Source of the DNA: Deinococcales bacterium
GTDB lineage: Bacteria; Deinococcota; Deinococci; Deinococcales; JAAFIG01
DNA: 23,709 nucleotides
Assembly (NCBI GenBank): GCA_013298595.1
Contig: JAAFIG010000046.1
Span: 1 to 23,709 of the forward strand
Direction: 5' to 3'
Shown here piece after piece: positions 1 through 6,953 of this stretch; position 1 is the stretch's first letter, and each line of letters starts with the position of its first letter. Both the position numbers and the translations under genes were made by a program. The notes under the pieces are model-generated. The model was not told the origin of the DNA and ran no database searches. It was given only the letters and a program-made list of their open reading frames with translations.

Positions 1-63
1 TGGCTTATGAGAACCAACGCCGAAAATATCATTTCGTGGTGGCTGTTTAGACATCATTGCCAT
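1..63 (-). CDS. sugar ABC transporter permease (malF-like), N-terminal fragment
   Basis: Only the first 21 codons are inside the window; the gene runs off the left edge. The start at 63 is supported by a purine-rich Shine-Dalgarno (AGGAG) ending about six bases upstream. The readable N-terminus (MAMMSKQPPRND...) is hydrophilic and is not itself diagnostic. The permease call rests on position: it follows malE on the same strand by 162 nt, and malE-malF order is usual for maltose-type transporters. That is inference, not recognition of the sequence. Two further ATGs (57 and 54) follow closely in frame, so the exact start is uncertain by a few codons. Confidence 0.45.
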   Translation of the reverse strand, partial: MAMMSKQPPRNDIFGVGSHKP

Positions 64-141
64 TGCTCTCTCCTCTCGAGTGCAGCATTACAAGGAACCA
101 ATAACGAAGGCTGTAAAAATTCAGTCTAGTTATAACGTAAA

Positions 142-167
142 CACCCCGCCCTAAATAGAACGGGGTG
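142..167 (-). terminator. intergenic hairpin between malE and the downstream permease gene
   Basis: Arms CACCCCG (142-148) and CGGGGTG (161-167) form a 7-bp GC-rich stem around a 12-nt loop. On the minus strand the stem is followed by only three T residues, so it is a weak terminator at best. Its position between binding-protein and permease genes suggests partial termination or 3'-end protection, which would give more MalE than permease. Confidence 0.5.
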
Positions 168-225
168 CTACAGTATTTTTATGTTTGCTCGAGTTTTTTC
201 ATTTGGCTCCACTCAAGCATAAGGC

Positions 226-1461
226 TTACTTTTTGTTGATAGCAGCCTTGATTTGTTCCACACCTTTGGTGTGTAAGCCAGCAATATCAGCATTAGCTGT
301 CTTGATCGAGAGGTTCAAAGCATCGCCCCAAGGACCCCAAACCTGACCCATTTCTGGGATGTTTGGCATTGGGATACCTTTAGCAACGGCTGCTCCGAAG
401 CCTGCTGCCACTGGGTCTTTACCGAGTTGGCGCACAGCGCTCTTGGAGATTGGCAAACGACCACCAATTTTGTTTAAGCTAACTTGGTTGGCGTTGCTGA
501 CTAAGAATTTAGCAAATTCTGAGGTGACAGCTTTTTGTTTGCTGTAAGCATTCATGACCACACCGCGCACACCGAGGAATGGTTGGAAATCAGCTGTTGC
601 GCCTGTTGGGCGTGGTGGTAAACCAATGCCGTAATCAATCTTGGCTTTTTTAACATCTGCCATGACCCAAGGTCCGTTTAACCACATTGCAAGGTTGCCT
701 TTAAGGAACAAGTCTTGTTGCAAGTCTGGGCTTTCTGCGCCTTCTGGAATCAACTTGTACTTGAAGCGCATATCGGAGATCAATTGTGCAGCTTTGACAG
801 CGCCACCATTGGCTAAACCAATGTCGGTGGTGTTGAAGCTACCATCTTTGTTCTTGCCGAAAACATAAGCGCCAAAAGCGCGGTAGAAACCGTGCATATG
901 GTATTGAATACCGATTGGTGCGAGGAAACCAAATTGTTGTTTCTCGAGGTTGGTCAGGTTTTGGCTGACTTTGATAAATTCATCCCATGTTTTTGGAATG
1001 CCACCTGGGAGTAATTTTTTGTTGTACACAATAGCCACGGCTTCGCCCCACATTGGCACACCGAAAGTGCGACCTTTGTAGTTGAAAGCATCTAAGCTAC
1101 TTTCGGCAACGTCTGCTTTGAAAGCAACGCTGAGGTACTTATCCATTGGCTCGAGTACACCAGCTGCTGCAAATTCGCCCACGCGGTCGTGAGGAACTGT
1201 TGCAATCATGTCTGGACCTTCGCCCTTTGGAGCGCTTTGAATGAATTTGTCTTTGTTATCGCCAAGTGGTACTGCCACAATCTCGAGCTTTGCGCCTTTG
1301 GCTTGTGGGGTTTTTTCGAACGCATCTGCAGCGGCTGAGAACCATTTCAGTTCTTCTGTTGCAAAGTCTGTCCAAATTGTAATCTTGTTACCCTGTCCTT
1401 GTACTGCACCTGCGGCAAGCGCGAGGCTGAGTGCCGCTACAACTCCTGCTACTTTCTTCAT
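226..1461 (-). CDS. malE: maltose/maltodextrin-type ABC transporter substrate-binding protein
   Basis: Periplasmic or membrane-anchored sugar-binding protein that delivers substrate to an ABC permease. The 411-residue product begins with a typical signal peptide (MKKVAGVVAALSLALAAGA, then AVQGQG). The mature part starts with the ITIWTDF strand usual in family 1 solute-binding proteins. It also holds GPDMIATVPHDRVGEFAAAGVLEP-type hinge sequence, a WLNGPWVMADV block, and IPMPNIPEMGQVWGPW near the C-terminus, which resembles the matching MalE segment (PNIPxM). The start at 1461 is preferred over an upstream in-frame codon because GGAGG lies seven bases before it and the signal peptide begins exactly there. 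A permease gene appears to follow. A LacI-type palindrome lies about 39 nt upstream, so repression by a LacI-family protein is likely. Maltose specificity is inferred from family resemblance. Confidence 0.9.
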   Translation of the reverse strand: MKKVAGVVAALSLALAAGAVQGQGNKITIWTDFATEELKWFSAAADAFEKTPQAKGAKLEIVAVPLGDNKDKFIQSAPKGEGPDMIATVPHDRVGEFAAAGVLEPMDKYLSVAFKADVAESSLDAFNYKGRTFGVPMWGEAVAIVYNKKLLPGGIPKTWDEFIKVSQNLTNLEKQQFGFLAPIGIQYHMHGFYRAFGAYVFGKNKDGSFNTTDIGLANGGAVKAAQLISDMRFKYKLIPEGAESPDLQQDLFLKGNLAMWLNGPWVMADVKKAKIDYGIGLPPRPTGATADFQPFLGVRGVVMNAYSKQKAVTSEFAKFLVSNANQVSLNKIGGRLPISKSAVRQLGKDPVAAGFGAAVAKGIPMPNIPEMGQVWGPWGDALNLSIKTANADIAGLHTKGVEQIKAAINKK

Positions 1462-1499
1462 GTTCCATCCTCCGTGGCGAACTGCCAGCACCTTTGTTT

Positions 1500-1513
1500 T
1501 GGTAGCGCTTCCA
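1500..1513. promoter_or_regulatory. LacI-family operator upstream of malE
   Basis: On the minus strand the site reads TGGAAGCGCTACCA, a near-palindrome centred on AGCGCT. It matches the CcpA/LacI-family consensus TGWAANCGNTNWCA at 12 of 14 positions. It sits between a possible -10 (TATACA on minus, about 8 bp upstream of the site) and the malE ribosome binding site, where a repressor would block initiation. A LacI-family gene is present at 15454, but nothing here proves that it is the cognate regulator. Confidence 0.55.
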
Positions 1514-1680
1514 CACTTACGTGTATACGGGAAACACTCCGAACAAGGTTTTTACTGACTGTAGACCTAACTAGAACTTTAACACAGGTTTTCAAGAAGT
1601 GGAAGTCTATATTGCACATATAAGCATTATGCAAACCTAAAGCATTTTATCATCATTTACTTAACCCTGTCTGTAACAAC

Positions 1681-1699
1681 TTGTGACTCGAGTTCACAA
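1681..1699. promoter_or_regulatory. CRP-like inverted repeat in the divergent malE / phosphatase gap
   Basis: TTGTGA (1681-1686) and TCACAA (1694-1699) flank CTCGAGT. The half-sites are those of CRP/FNR-family targets (TGTGA...TCACA), but the spacer is seven rather than six bases, and the middle is one more copy of the abundant CTCGAG. It lies about 45 bp upstream of the 1746 start. It may be a cAMP-receptor-type site or chance. Confidence 0.3.
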
Positions 1700-1745
1700 A
1701 GTCAGGACAATCAGAGCAAACCACCACGCGGTATAACTGTAAGCC

Positions 1746-2441
1746 GTGAAATTATACTTTATTCGCCATGCCCAAAGCGGTAACAACGCCATCTTCGATG
1801 CCACAGGCACAGAACACGGACGCAGCGAAGACCCTGAACTCTCGGGTTTAGGACTCGAGCAAGCCGAGTACTTAGGGCAATACTTTGCCAATAACACTGA
1901 TCCACTCGAGAAAAACCAGCGCATCACGCATTTGTATTGCAGCACCATGACCCGAGCCATTCAGACTGCCCTCGAAGTCGGGCAGGGTATTGGTTTAACA
2001 CCAATCATCTGGGAAGATTGGCATGAAATTGGTGGTATTTGGCTCGAGCAAAACGGCAAACAAGTTGGACAGGCAGGAAAAAACCGAACACAACTCGAAG
2101 CACGCTTTCCTAGCATCGATTTTTCGCAATACAAGCACGACACAGGCTGGTGGTCTCGGGAAACCGAAAACAATTGCACACCTAGGGCTACTCGGGCTTG
2201 GGCTGGTTTACTCGAGCGTCATGGTGGTACAAAAGACCAAGTTGCGATTGTCTCTCACGGGCATTTTTACGCGCATATCATGGGGCAAGCTTTGGGTATC
2301 GAAGTTGGAACAGGTAAATCTTGGTTTACACTCAATAACACGGCTATCACCCGTATTGATCTCTGCGAAAACGATCACAACAGCACAGAAATACACTATG
2401 CCAACCGCCTTGTGCACTTGCCACTCGAGAAAATATCTTAA
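1746..2441 (+). CDS. histidine phosphatase superfamily protein
   Basis: Cytoplasmic protein of 231 residues in the phosphoglycerate-mutase-like (histidine phosphatase) superfamily. The N-terminal phosphohistidine motif is FIRHAQSGNN with R7 and H8; Ala replaces the usual Gly of RHG, as in many SixA-like members. The second catalytic histidine is in VSHGHFY near H171. An acidic/aromatic middle (WEDWHEIGG, TGWWSRE) is the cap region; it is not diagnostic of substrate. The start is a GTG with a TATAAC box ending eight bases upstream and no Shine-Dalgarno, consistent with a leaderless mRNA. It stands alone between malE (divergent) and the prenyltransferase gene. A second family member lies at 6950. 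Substrate unknown. Confidence 0.85.
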   Translation: MKLYFIRHAQSGNNAIFDATGTEHGRSEDPELSGLGLEQAEYLGQYFANNTDPLEKNQRITHLYCSTMTRAIQTALEVGQGIGLTPIIWEDWHEIGGIWLEQNGKQVGQAGKNRTQLEARFPSIDFSQYKHDTGWWSRETENNCTPRATRAWAGLLERHGGTKDQVAIVSHGHFYAHIMGQALGIEVGTGKSWFTLNNTAITRIDLCENDHNSTEIHYANRLVHLPLEKIS

Positions 2442-2506
2442 TGACTGTAAAGCTCTATACGAGATGTGTACTGTCACGGTATCCTTGGCAGCATTATTGC
2501 TTATGT

Positions 2507-2529
2507 TGTATTTCCAACGTTGAAATACA
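2507..2529. promoter_or_regulatory. inverted repeat upstream of the UbiA gene
   Basis: TGTATTTC (2507-2514) and GAAATACA (2522-2529) form a perfect 8-bp inverted repeat around CAACGTT. It ends 27 bases before the GTG start at 2557. With no T tract it is more likely an operator or 5'-UTR hairpin than a terminator. Possible function inferred from position only. Confidence 0.4.
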
Positions 2530-2556
2530 CATCGTACCAAGCAAACAGAGGTCGCT

Positions 2557-3444
2557 GTGAAAGAACTCAACGGGATTTGGCGTTTATTGCGTTTTAAAGA
2601 TTATGCAGGTGCAGTCGTATTTACAACATGTATTGGTGTTGCTGCCGCTGGTGGCAAATTTGGTTGGCAACTGATTCTGGTTTTATTAGCCAATTGGTTA
2701 GCTGTTGGTTTTGCCTTTATGTACAACGACATCGAAGATGCCCCCGACGATGCAAAAGACCCGAAAAAAGTGCATCGCAACCCAGTCAGTGCAGGGATCA
2801 TCTCGCATCAACAAGCCATGCTGGCATCACTGGCAGTGGCTGCCTTAGGGGTGCTGCTGTACTTACCGCTTGGCATTATGCCAACCATTCTTGGTGCAAT
2901 CTGTGTTGTGCTTGGATTTTTATATTCCTACAGACCATGGCGCTTAAAAGGTATTGCTGTCATAGATGTGATATCGCACTCTGTGATGCTCTCGAGTTTA
3001 CAAGTCATGTGTGGATATTTTACCTTTGCCCAAAACCTCAATGCAGCTTACCTTGCCCCACTGATTTCAATGACCGCTGCCAGCATGTACGGACAAATGT
3101 TTAATCAAGTCCGAGATTACCAAACCGACCGTGACGCAGGGCTACGCAATACTTCGGGTTTAGTTGGTGAATCTCGAGCACAAATGATCATGCAAAGCTT
3201 ACTTGGCATTGCCATTATCGCTGGTTTGTACGCTTTATTTATCCAACAACTCGCGCCATGGTGGGTTTTTATTGTTGGGCTTGCCATGCTGTTACTACTT
3301 GTCATTCCTGGTGTGATCCAAGGCATTCGCAAAGGAAACTTACAAGAAGCCCACACCCCAGTAATTGCTGCTTTGCCTCATGCAGGAACAATCATGATGG
3401 CAGCTTGGTTTTTATTGCCGTGGCTGATACCAGCTTTACGCTAA
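2557..3444 (+). CDS. UbiA-family prenyltransferase
   Basis: Integral membrane prenyltransferase of 295 residues, the usual size for the UbiA superfamily (UbiA, MenA, chlorophyll synthase and relatives), with about eight to nine hydrophobic helices. Both Mg-diphosphate motifs are visible: NDIEDAPDD at residues 57-65 and DYQTDRD at 187-193. These enzymes attach a polyprenyl chain to an aromatic or other acceptor during quinone or lipid synthesis. Which acceptor is used here cannot be read from the sequence, and menaquinone-type synthesis is only a guess. The GTG start is supported by AGAGG about six bases upstream. The gene is alone on its transcript, with an inverted repeat in front and a hairpin-rich element plus terminator behind it. 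Confidence 0.85.
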   Translation: MKELNGIWRLLRFKDYAGAVVFTTCIGVAAAGGKFGWQLILVLLANWLAVGFAFMYNDIEDAPDDAKDPKKVHRNPVSAGIISHQQAMLASLAVAALGVLLYLPLGIMPTILGAICVVLGFLYSYRPWRLKGIAVIDVISHSVMLSSLQVMCGYFTFAQNLNAAYLAPLISMTAASMYGQMFNQVRDYQTDRDAGLRNTSGLVGESRAQMIMQSLLGIAIIAGLYALFIQQLAPWWVFIVGLAMLLLLVIPGVIQGIRKGNLQEAHTPVIAALPHAGTIMMAAWFLLPWLIPALR

Positions 3445-3588
3445 ATTATACGGAATTGTGTTAATCAGTCAAAATACACGAGTGATTAACCGACTAAAAG
3501 GAGTAACAACGACACGGAATTAACGTTTGAACGACAGTTTGACCGTTTTTTGGTCAAACGAGAGTGATTAAGTTAATTCTGTATTATT
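3444..3588. repeat. hairpin-rich 145-bp element with imperfect terminal inverted repeats
   Basis: The first 24 bases (3444-3467) match the reverse complement of the last 24 (3565-3588) at 19 positions. Inside are GTTAATCA (3460-3467) with TGATTAAC (3483-3490), GAATTAAC (3517-3524) with GTTAATTC (3572-3579), and GTTTGACC (3537-3544) with GGTCAAAC (3552-3559). TGATTAA and ACGGAATT each occur twice, so two mutually exclusive RNA folds are possible: two local hairpins, or one long closing stem. There is no convincing ORF. It could be a MITE-like remnant or a structured RNA/leader; it does not match any riboswitch class I can recognise. Confidence 0.5.
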
Positions 3589-3597
3589 GCTCGAGAC

Positions 3598-3632
3598 AAA
3601 GCACACCCATAAAACTGGTGTGCTTTGGTTTT
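3598..3632 (+). terminator. rho-independent terminator before the aminotransferase gene
   Basis: AAAGCACACC (3598-3607) and GGTGTGCTTT (3617-3626) form a perfect 10-bp stem with a 9-nt loop, followed by GGTTTTG. It would end transcripts coming from the UbiA gene or from the element at 3444-3588. Only about 15 bases separate it from the aminotransferase start. Confidence 0.7.
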
Positions 3633-3633
3633 G

Positions 3634-3646
3634 TATGCTATTACCC
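3634..3646 (+). promoter_or_regulatory. leaderless-type promoter for the aminotransferase gene
   Basis: TATGCT (3634-3639) is followed by seven bases and then the ATG at 3647, with no Shine-Dalgarno. This places the predicted transcription start at or next to the start codon. No good -35 hexamer is visible. Confidence 0.5.
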
Positions 3647-4732
3647 ATGAATTATCGCCGAATGCCCATCGAGATTGAATCGCCAGAGCAACTGGGTTAC
3701 TCGAGTATTCGATATAACCTTGCCGAGTCTAGCGTTACAGATGTTATTTGGGATGATTTAAATTTGGATTTACGCGGTTTGGTTTTGCAGTACGGCGATC
3801 ATTTAGGGCATCCACAATTACGTGCTTTACTCGCCCAAGATGCAAACCTTGGGGCAGATCAGGTGCTCTTAACTGTTGGAGCTGCCAGTGCTTTATTTAT
3901 GGTGCATACCGCTTTGCTCAAAGCCAACGACGAATGTATCATCACTTTTCCAAATTACGGCACAAACCTCGAGACTCCGCTGGCAATGGGGTGCAACATC
4001 AAACGGCTCGAGTTGCGTTTCGAGGATGAATGGCGTTTAGATTTACATAAACTCGAGGCATTAGTGACCGCAAATACAAAACTTATTTCTTTAACCACCC
4101 CCCATAATCCAACTGGGACAGTCTTAACTCAAGCTGAAATCGAAGCTGTTATTGCCATTGCAACTCGAGTAAACGCGTTTGTACTGGTAGATGAAACCTA
4201 CCGCGAAATGAGTTTTACGACACCACCACCCATCGCAGCGAGTTTAGCCAACAATGTGATCAGCGTCTCGAGTGTCTCAAAAACATATGGTTTACCAGGC
4301 ATTCGATTGGGCTGGCTGATGACTCAGAACACCGTTTTACTCGAGAAATTATTAGCCGCCAAAGAACAAATTTTTATTGGTGGTAGTGTCCTAGATGAAG
4401 AAGTGGCATTCCAAGTTTTAGCCAAACGAAAAACCTTCCTCGAGAAAACCACAACCCATATCACCACCAATTTTGCCGTGGTCAAAGAATTTATGCAGCA
4501 ACAAAATAACCTCGAGTGGGTTGAACCAGCAGGTGGAGTGGTTTGTTTTCCACGTCTGAAAAACCTCGAGCCAGCAGCATTTTATCAAGCTTTACAAGAC
4601 ACTGGCACATACGTCGGACGTGGTGGTTGGTTTGACATGCCAGACACGTACTTCAGATTGGGTTTTGGCTGGACAAATCTCGAGACATTACAAGGTGGTT
4701 TAGCTGGTATCACCACAGCTTTACGCCGTTAA
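3647..4732 (+). CDS. PLP-dependent class I/II aminotransferase
   Basis: Cytosolic fold-type I pyridoxal-phosphate enzyme of 361 residues. Visible family marks are the TPHNPTG loop (N154-G157), the VDETYREM strand carrying the cofactor-binding Asp and Tyr, and [16 protein letters not shown] with the likely Schiff-base lysine K212 and the RxGW turn. Family members transfer amino groups between amino acids and keto acids. The 361-aa length and the N-terminal sequence resemble the capreomycidine-synthase/aspartate-aminotransferase-like group, but substrate is not assigned. The ATG at 3647 was chosen over a TTG at 3587 because the upstream codons fall inside a terminator hairpin and a -10 box lies seven bases before this ATG. 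Its last 12 bases overlap the 3' end of argR on the other strand. Confidence 0.85.
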   Translation: MNYRRMPIEIESPEQLGYSSIRYNLAESSVTDVIWDDLNLDLRGLVLQYGDHLGHPQLRALLAQDANLGADQVLLTVGAASALFMVHTALLKANDECIITFPNYGTNLETPLAMGCNIKRLELRFEDEWRLDLHKLEALVTANTKLISLTTPHNPTGTVLTQAEIEAVIAIATRVNAFVLVDETYREMSFTTPPPIAASLANNVISVSSVSKTYGLPGIRLGWLMTQNTVLLEKLLAAKEQIFIGGSVLDEEVAFQVLAKRKTFLEKTTTHITTNFAVVKEFMQQQNNLEWVEPAGGVVCFPRLKNLEPAAFYQALQDTGTYVGRGGWFDMPDTYFRLGFGWTNLETLQGGLAGITTALRR

Positions 4733-5182
4733 GTAATCATCAAATTCGAGTTGCAATGCCTTTGCTGCCTCGAGATGACGAGCCGCCACAAAAATCGTGT
4801 CCTGCCCAGCGATTGTGCCCACAATATCATCTCGAGATAATTGATCTAAAACCAGTGCCACACCCATTGCATGACCATCTGAGGTACGCAGCACAACAAT
4901 GGTTTCACCTCGGTCAACGTCTTTGACAAATTGTTTAAAGCGTAAACGCAATTCTTCGGTCGGATCAGCTGCTAATTGAAATGGCGCAAGTGCATAACGA
5001 TGACTGGTTTTACCAACAGGTAAACGCACTAAACGCAACTCGGTGATGTCACGGCTGACGGTGGCTTGTGTGACGTTATACCCTTCTGCCAATAAGCGTT
5101 CGACCAATTCTGTTTGCGTGGCAATAAATTCCTTAGCGACAATATCTTGAATACGGCGTTGGCGTTGCTCTTTGCTTTGCAT
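4721..5182 (-). CDS. argR: arginine repressor, ArgR family
   Basis: DNA-binding regulator of arginine metabolism, 153 residues, the normal ArgR size. The N-terminal winged helix-turn-helix contains [16 protein letters not shown], where the SRD motif is characteristic. The C-terminal hexamerisation/arginine-binding domain holds [14 protein letters not shown], equivalent to the usual GTIAGDDT motif with one Asp changed to Gln. The start at 5182 begins the conserved N-terminus ([12 protein letters not shown]); a longer in-frame reading would run through the neighbour's promoter and signal-peptide region. A TATACT box sits six bases before the ATG with no Shine-Dalgarno, so the mRNA may be leaderless. 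A palindrome covers this promoter, suggesting autoregulation. It is divergent from the TPR gene and its 3' end overlaps the aminotransferase gene. No arginine biosynthesis genes are next to it. Confidence 0.92.
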   Translation of the reverse strand: MQSKEQRQRRIQDIVAKEFIATQTELVERLLAEGYNVTQATVSRDITELRLVRLPVGKTSHRYALAPFQLAADPTEELRLRFKQFVKDVDRGETIVVLRTSDGHAMGVALVLDQLSRDDIVGTIAGQDTIFVAARHLEAAKALQLEFDDYLTA

Positions 5183-5196
5183 TGTATAAGTATACA
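5183..5196. promoter_or_regulatory. argR promoter with overlapping palindrome (possible ARG box)
   Basis: TGTATA, AG, TATACA form a perfect palindrome directly upstream of the argR ATG; the minus-strand -10 TATACT lies within it, and a further TTGTATA half-site follows at about 5202. ArgR boxes are AT-rich palindromes, so this is a reasonable autoregulatory site, although it may simply be a palindromic -10 region. Confidence 0.45.
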
Positions 5197-5219
5197 TCGT
5201 GTTGTATAGAAAAACCCCA

Positions 5220-5249
5220 TTGGCAATCTCGAGAAACTGGTCGTAAAAT
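5220..5249 (+). promoter_or_regulatory. promoter of the TPR-protein gene
   Basis: TTGGCA (5220-5225), an 18-bp spacer, and TAAAAT (5244-5249). The ATG follows nine bases after the -10 box with no Shine-Dalgarno, so the transcript is likely leaderless or nearly so. A CTCGAG lies within the spacer. Confidence 0.6.
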
Positions 5250-5258
5250 ACTGGTACC

Positions 5259-5972
5259 ATGAAAAAAATCTTCACTGCATTACTGGCAGTTGCCTTGTTA
5301 GCAGGCATTACGGTGCAAGCCCAGAATCGCTTATCGGAAGCCAAAGCCTTATATACCAAAGGTGACTTTAAAGCAGCAGCGGACATAGCCAAAGATATCA
5401 ACACCGCCGAAGCCCAATCTTTTGCTGCCAAAGCCAACAGCATTTACGCCTATACACAACCCGAAAATAAACAAGAAGCCTTGTATACACAATCCGAAAA
5501 ATATGCTCGTAAAGCCATTAGTTTAGATGATAGCAACGCCGACGGTTACTTTGAAATCGCCAGAGCACTCGGCAGACTAAGCCAAATCCGAGGAATCCTC
5601 GCAGCCCTTTCCCAAGGTTTAGGTAGCCAAATTCGTGAAAACCTCGAGACAGCCTTGCGCTACGACACCAAACACACCGAAGCCATGGTTGCCTTTGGAC
5701 TTTGGCACTCCGAAATTGTGGCTAAAGGCGTGGGATGGTTATACGGAGCCAGCCCAGAAGCAGCAATTGGTTTCTTTGACCGCGCCGTTCGGCTTGAGCC
5801 AAAAACAATTATCCACAAAGTTGAATACGCTCATGGACTGTTACTCATAGACAAAAATAAGTACTTACAAAAAGCCAAAGATTTACTCGAAGAAGCTGTC
5901 AAACTCAAAGCCAATGATGCCGCCGAAGCCCTTGATTTAGCTCGAGCCAAACGCGACTTAGCTGCGTTATAG
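5259..5972 (+). CDS. secreted TPR-repeat protein
   Basis: A 237-residue exported protein. Residues 1-22 ([20 protein letters not shown]) are a clear Sec signal peptide with AQA-type cleavage. The rest is helical and alanine/lysine rich, with tetratricopeptide-like units: [17 protein letters not shown] (about 29-45), [27 protein letters not shown] (about 76-105), and [27 protein letters not shown] (about 168-195). Such proteins are periplasmic scaffolds for protein-protein contacts; no enzymatic motif is seen. It is transcribed divergently from argR and followed by the tandem-repeat region. Partners are unknown. Confidence 0.75.
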   Translation: MKKIFTALLAVALLAGITVQAQNRLSEAKALYTKGDFKAAADIAKDINTAEAQSFAAKANSIYAYTQPENKQEALYTQSEKYARKAISLDDSNADGYFEIARALGRLSQIRGILAALSQGLGSQIRENLETALRYDTKHTEAMVAFGLWHSEIVAKGVGWLYGASPEAAIGFFDRAVRLEPKTIIHKVEYAHGLLLIDKNKYLQKAKDLLEEAVKLKANDAAEALDLARAKRDLAAL

Positions 5973-6032
5973 ATTTATAAGGCATGCCTCGCACCCTACA
6001 GATTTTTTGCCTTTTGCTTTATCTCGAGATGC

Positions 6033-6182
6033 GTTGTTTTCGATGTCCAGTCGCTTCGCGCCCCTAGGTTATGCTTTATACACTGTTATTTTCGATATCC
6101 AGCCGCTTCGCGTCCCTAGGTTATGCCTTATACACTGTTGTTTTCGATGTCCAGCCGCTTTGCGTCCCTAGGTTATGCCTTT
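6033..6182. repeat. three tandem copies of a 52-bp intergenic repeat
   Basis: Copies start at 6033, 6085 and 6137. The first two are 52 bp; the third is complete to about 6182 and then diverges. Each unit runs from GTTNTTTTCGATNTCCAG through CGCTTCGCG-like sequence and CCCTAGGTTATGC to TTATACACT, with only a few base differences between copies. Each unit carries the palindrome CCTAGG. There are no unique spacers, so this is not CRISPR. The array abuts the promoter of the cytochrome gene; in 5973-6032 before it there is only a GGCATGCC palindrome and one CTCGAG. Confidence 0.85.
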
Positions 6183-6203
6183 TTTGCCCTACAGCATTGG
6201 CAG

Positions 6204-6216
6204 TAACATAGGGCTT
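6204..6216 (+). promoter_or_regulatory. leaderless-type promoter for the cytochrome c operon
   Basis: TAACAT (6204-6209) followed by seven bases and a GTG start at 6217, with no Shine-Dalgarno. A T-rich stretch near 6181-6186 could serve as a poor -35. Confidence 0.5.
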
Positions 6217-6573
6217 GTGAGAATCACGTTTACTCGAGTACTACTGCTTTTGGTGATTGGATTACCAGTGCTCTTTATGGCTTGTGCTCCTCAGAATGAA
6301 GCGCTGGCAAAAGCCACTGCCGCTCATCCTGAAGGCAGGGCATTATTTGAACAATACAACTGTATGCGATGCCATGAAGGTGGTACTGGTGGGTACGGTA
6401 AACAAATGATTGAGAACACTCGTTTACGCAATTTAGAGTACATTAAAACTCGAGTGCTAAATGGCAAAGACTTAGGTGCCGCTAAAATGCCAGCCTACCC
6501 TGATATGCCAAAAAAAGACTTAGAAGAAATTGCAAGATTTGTTAGAACACTTGCAGGTTGGGAGAAACCATGA
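6217..6573 (+). CDS. single-haem c-type cytochrome, probable lipoprotein
   Basis: A 118-residue electron-transfer protein on the outer face of the inner membrane or in the periplasm. Residues 1-22 form a hydrophobic signal ending LFMAC with C23 as a likely lipidation cysteine (the lipobox is somewhat atypical). The haem-binding motif is CMRCH (C49, C52, H53), and KMPAYP supplies a plausible distal methionine ligand at M91, followed by the C-terminal helix LEEIARFVRTLAGW usual for class I cytochromes c. The GTG at 6217 is chosen because it gives a clean signal peptide and has a -10 box seven bases upstream; an ATG at 6175 would begin inside the tandem repeat. The stop overlaps the thioesterase start by four bases (ATGA). 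Redox partner not identifiable here. Confidence 0.85.
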   Translation: MRITFTRVLLLLVIGLPVLFMACAPQNEALAKATAAHPEGRALFEQYNCMRCHEGGTGGYGKQMIENTRLRNLEYIKTRVLNGKDLGAAKMPAYPDMPKKDLEEIARFVRTLAGWEKP

Positions 6574-6953
6574 CCATCGAAGAACGTTACACAATTTCTG
6601 AATGCCATAGCCTCGAGCAAATATTCCCCAATCAAACCAATCCTAATGGCACAGCCTTTGGTGGGCATATTGTTTCTTTGATGGATAAAGTCGCTGGTTT
6701 TGCCGCAGGACGATTTAGTGGTGGTGCAGTGGTGACTGCCAGTATGGACAAAGTGGATTTTCGTATACCAATTCGTATGGGCGAAGTGATCGAAGTGATT
6801 TCTAGAGTGGAATCTGTTGGGCGTACCAGTATGCGAATCAAAGTGGATGTTAAAAAAGCCATGCCCAACGATGACAGCCTTGTAACCAGCGGTTACTTTA
6901 CTTTTGTTGCCATAGACCAAATGGGCAAACCACGCCCAGCGATTCCCGAATGA
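6570..6953 (+). CDS. acyl-CoA thioesterase, hotdog fold
   Basis: A 127-residue single hotdog-domain protein of the YciA/acyl-CoA hydrolase type, which hydrolyses acyl-CoA thioesters in the cytosol. The motif NPNGTAFGGHIVSLMDKVAG spans about residues 24-43; N24 and D39 are the usual active-site positions, and the GG turn and central helix are clear. Then VTASMDKVDFRIPIRMGEV and the final SGYFTFVAID strand follow family order. Start ATG at 6570 overlaps the cytochrome stop and has GGGAG about five bases before it. It ends overlapping the next gene by four bases. The co-transcribed trio (cytochrome, thioesterase, phosphatase) shows no obvious pathway link. Confidence 0.88.
   Translation: MTIEERYTISECHSLEQIFPNQTNPNGTAFGGHIVSLMDKVAGFAAGRFSGGAVVTASMDKVDFRIPIRMGEVIEVISRVESVGRTSMRIKVDVKKAMPNDDSLVTSGYFTFVAIDQMGKPRPAIPE

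Noticed and set aside
3460-3490. Known riboswitch or T-box leader
   Set aside because: I could not find the conserved core of any class I know; only hairpins are visible.
3587-3646. Twenty extra residues at the start of the aminotransferase
   Set aside because: They would be encoded by a terminator hairpin from a TTG start without a ribosome site, and are not part of the fold.
4721-5443. Extended 240-residue form of ArgR
   Set aside because: The extra N-terminus is antisense to the promoter and signal peptide of the TPR gene; ArgR proteins are about 150 residues and begin at 5182.
6033-6182. CRISPR array
   Set aside because: The 52-bp units are contiguous with no unique spacers and no cas genes are present.
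6175-6216. Longer cytochrome start at the ATG in the third tandem repeat
   Set aside because: It spoils the signal peptide and lies before the -10 box that points to 6217.
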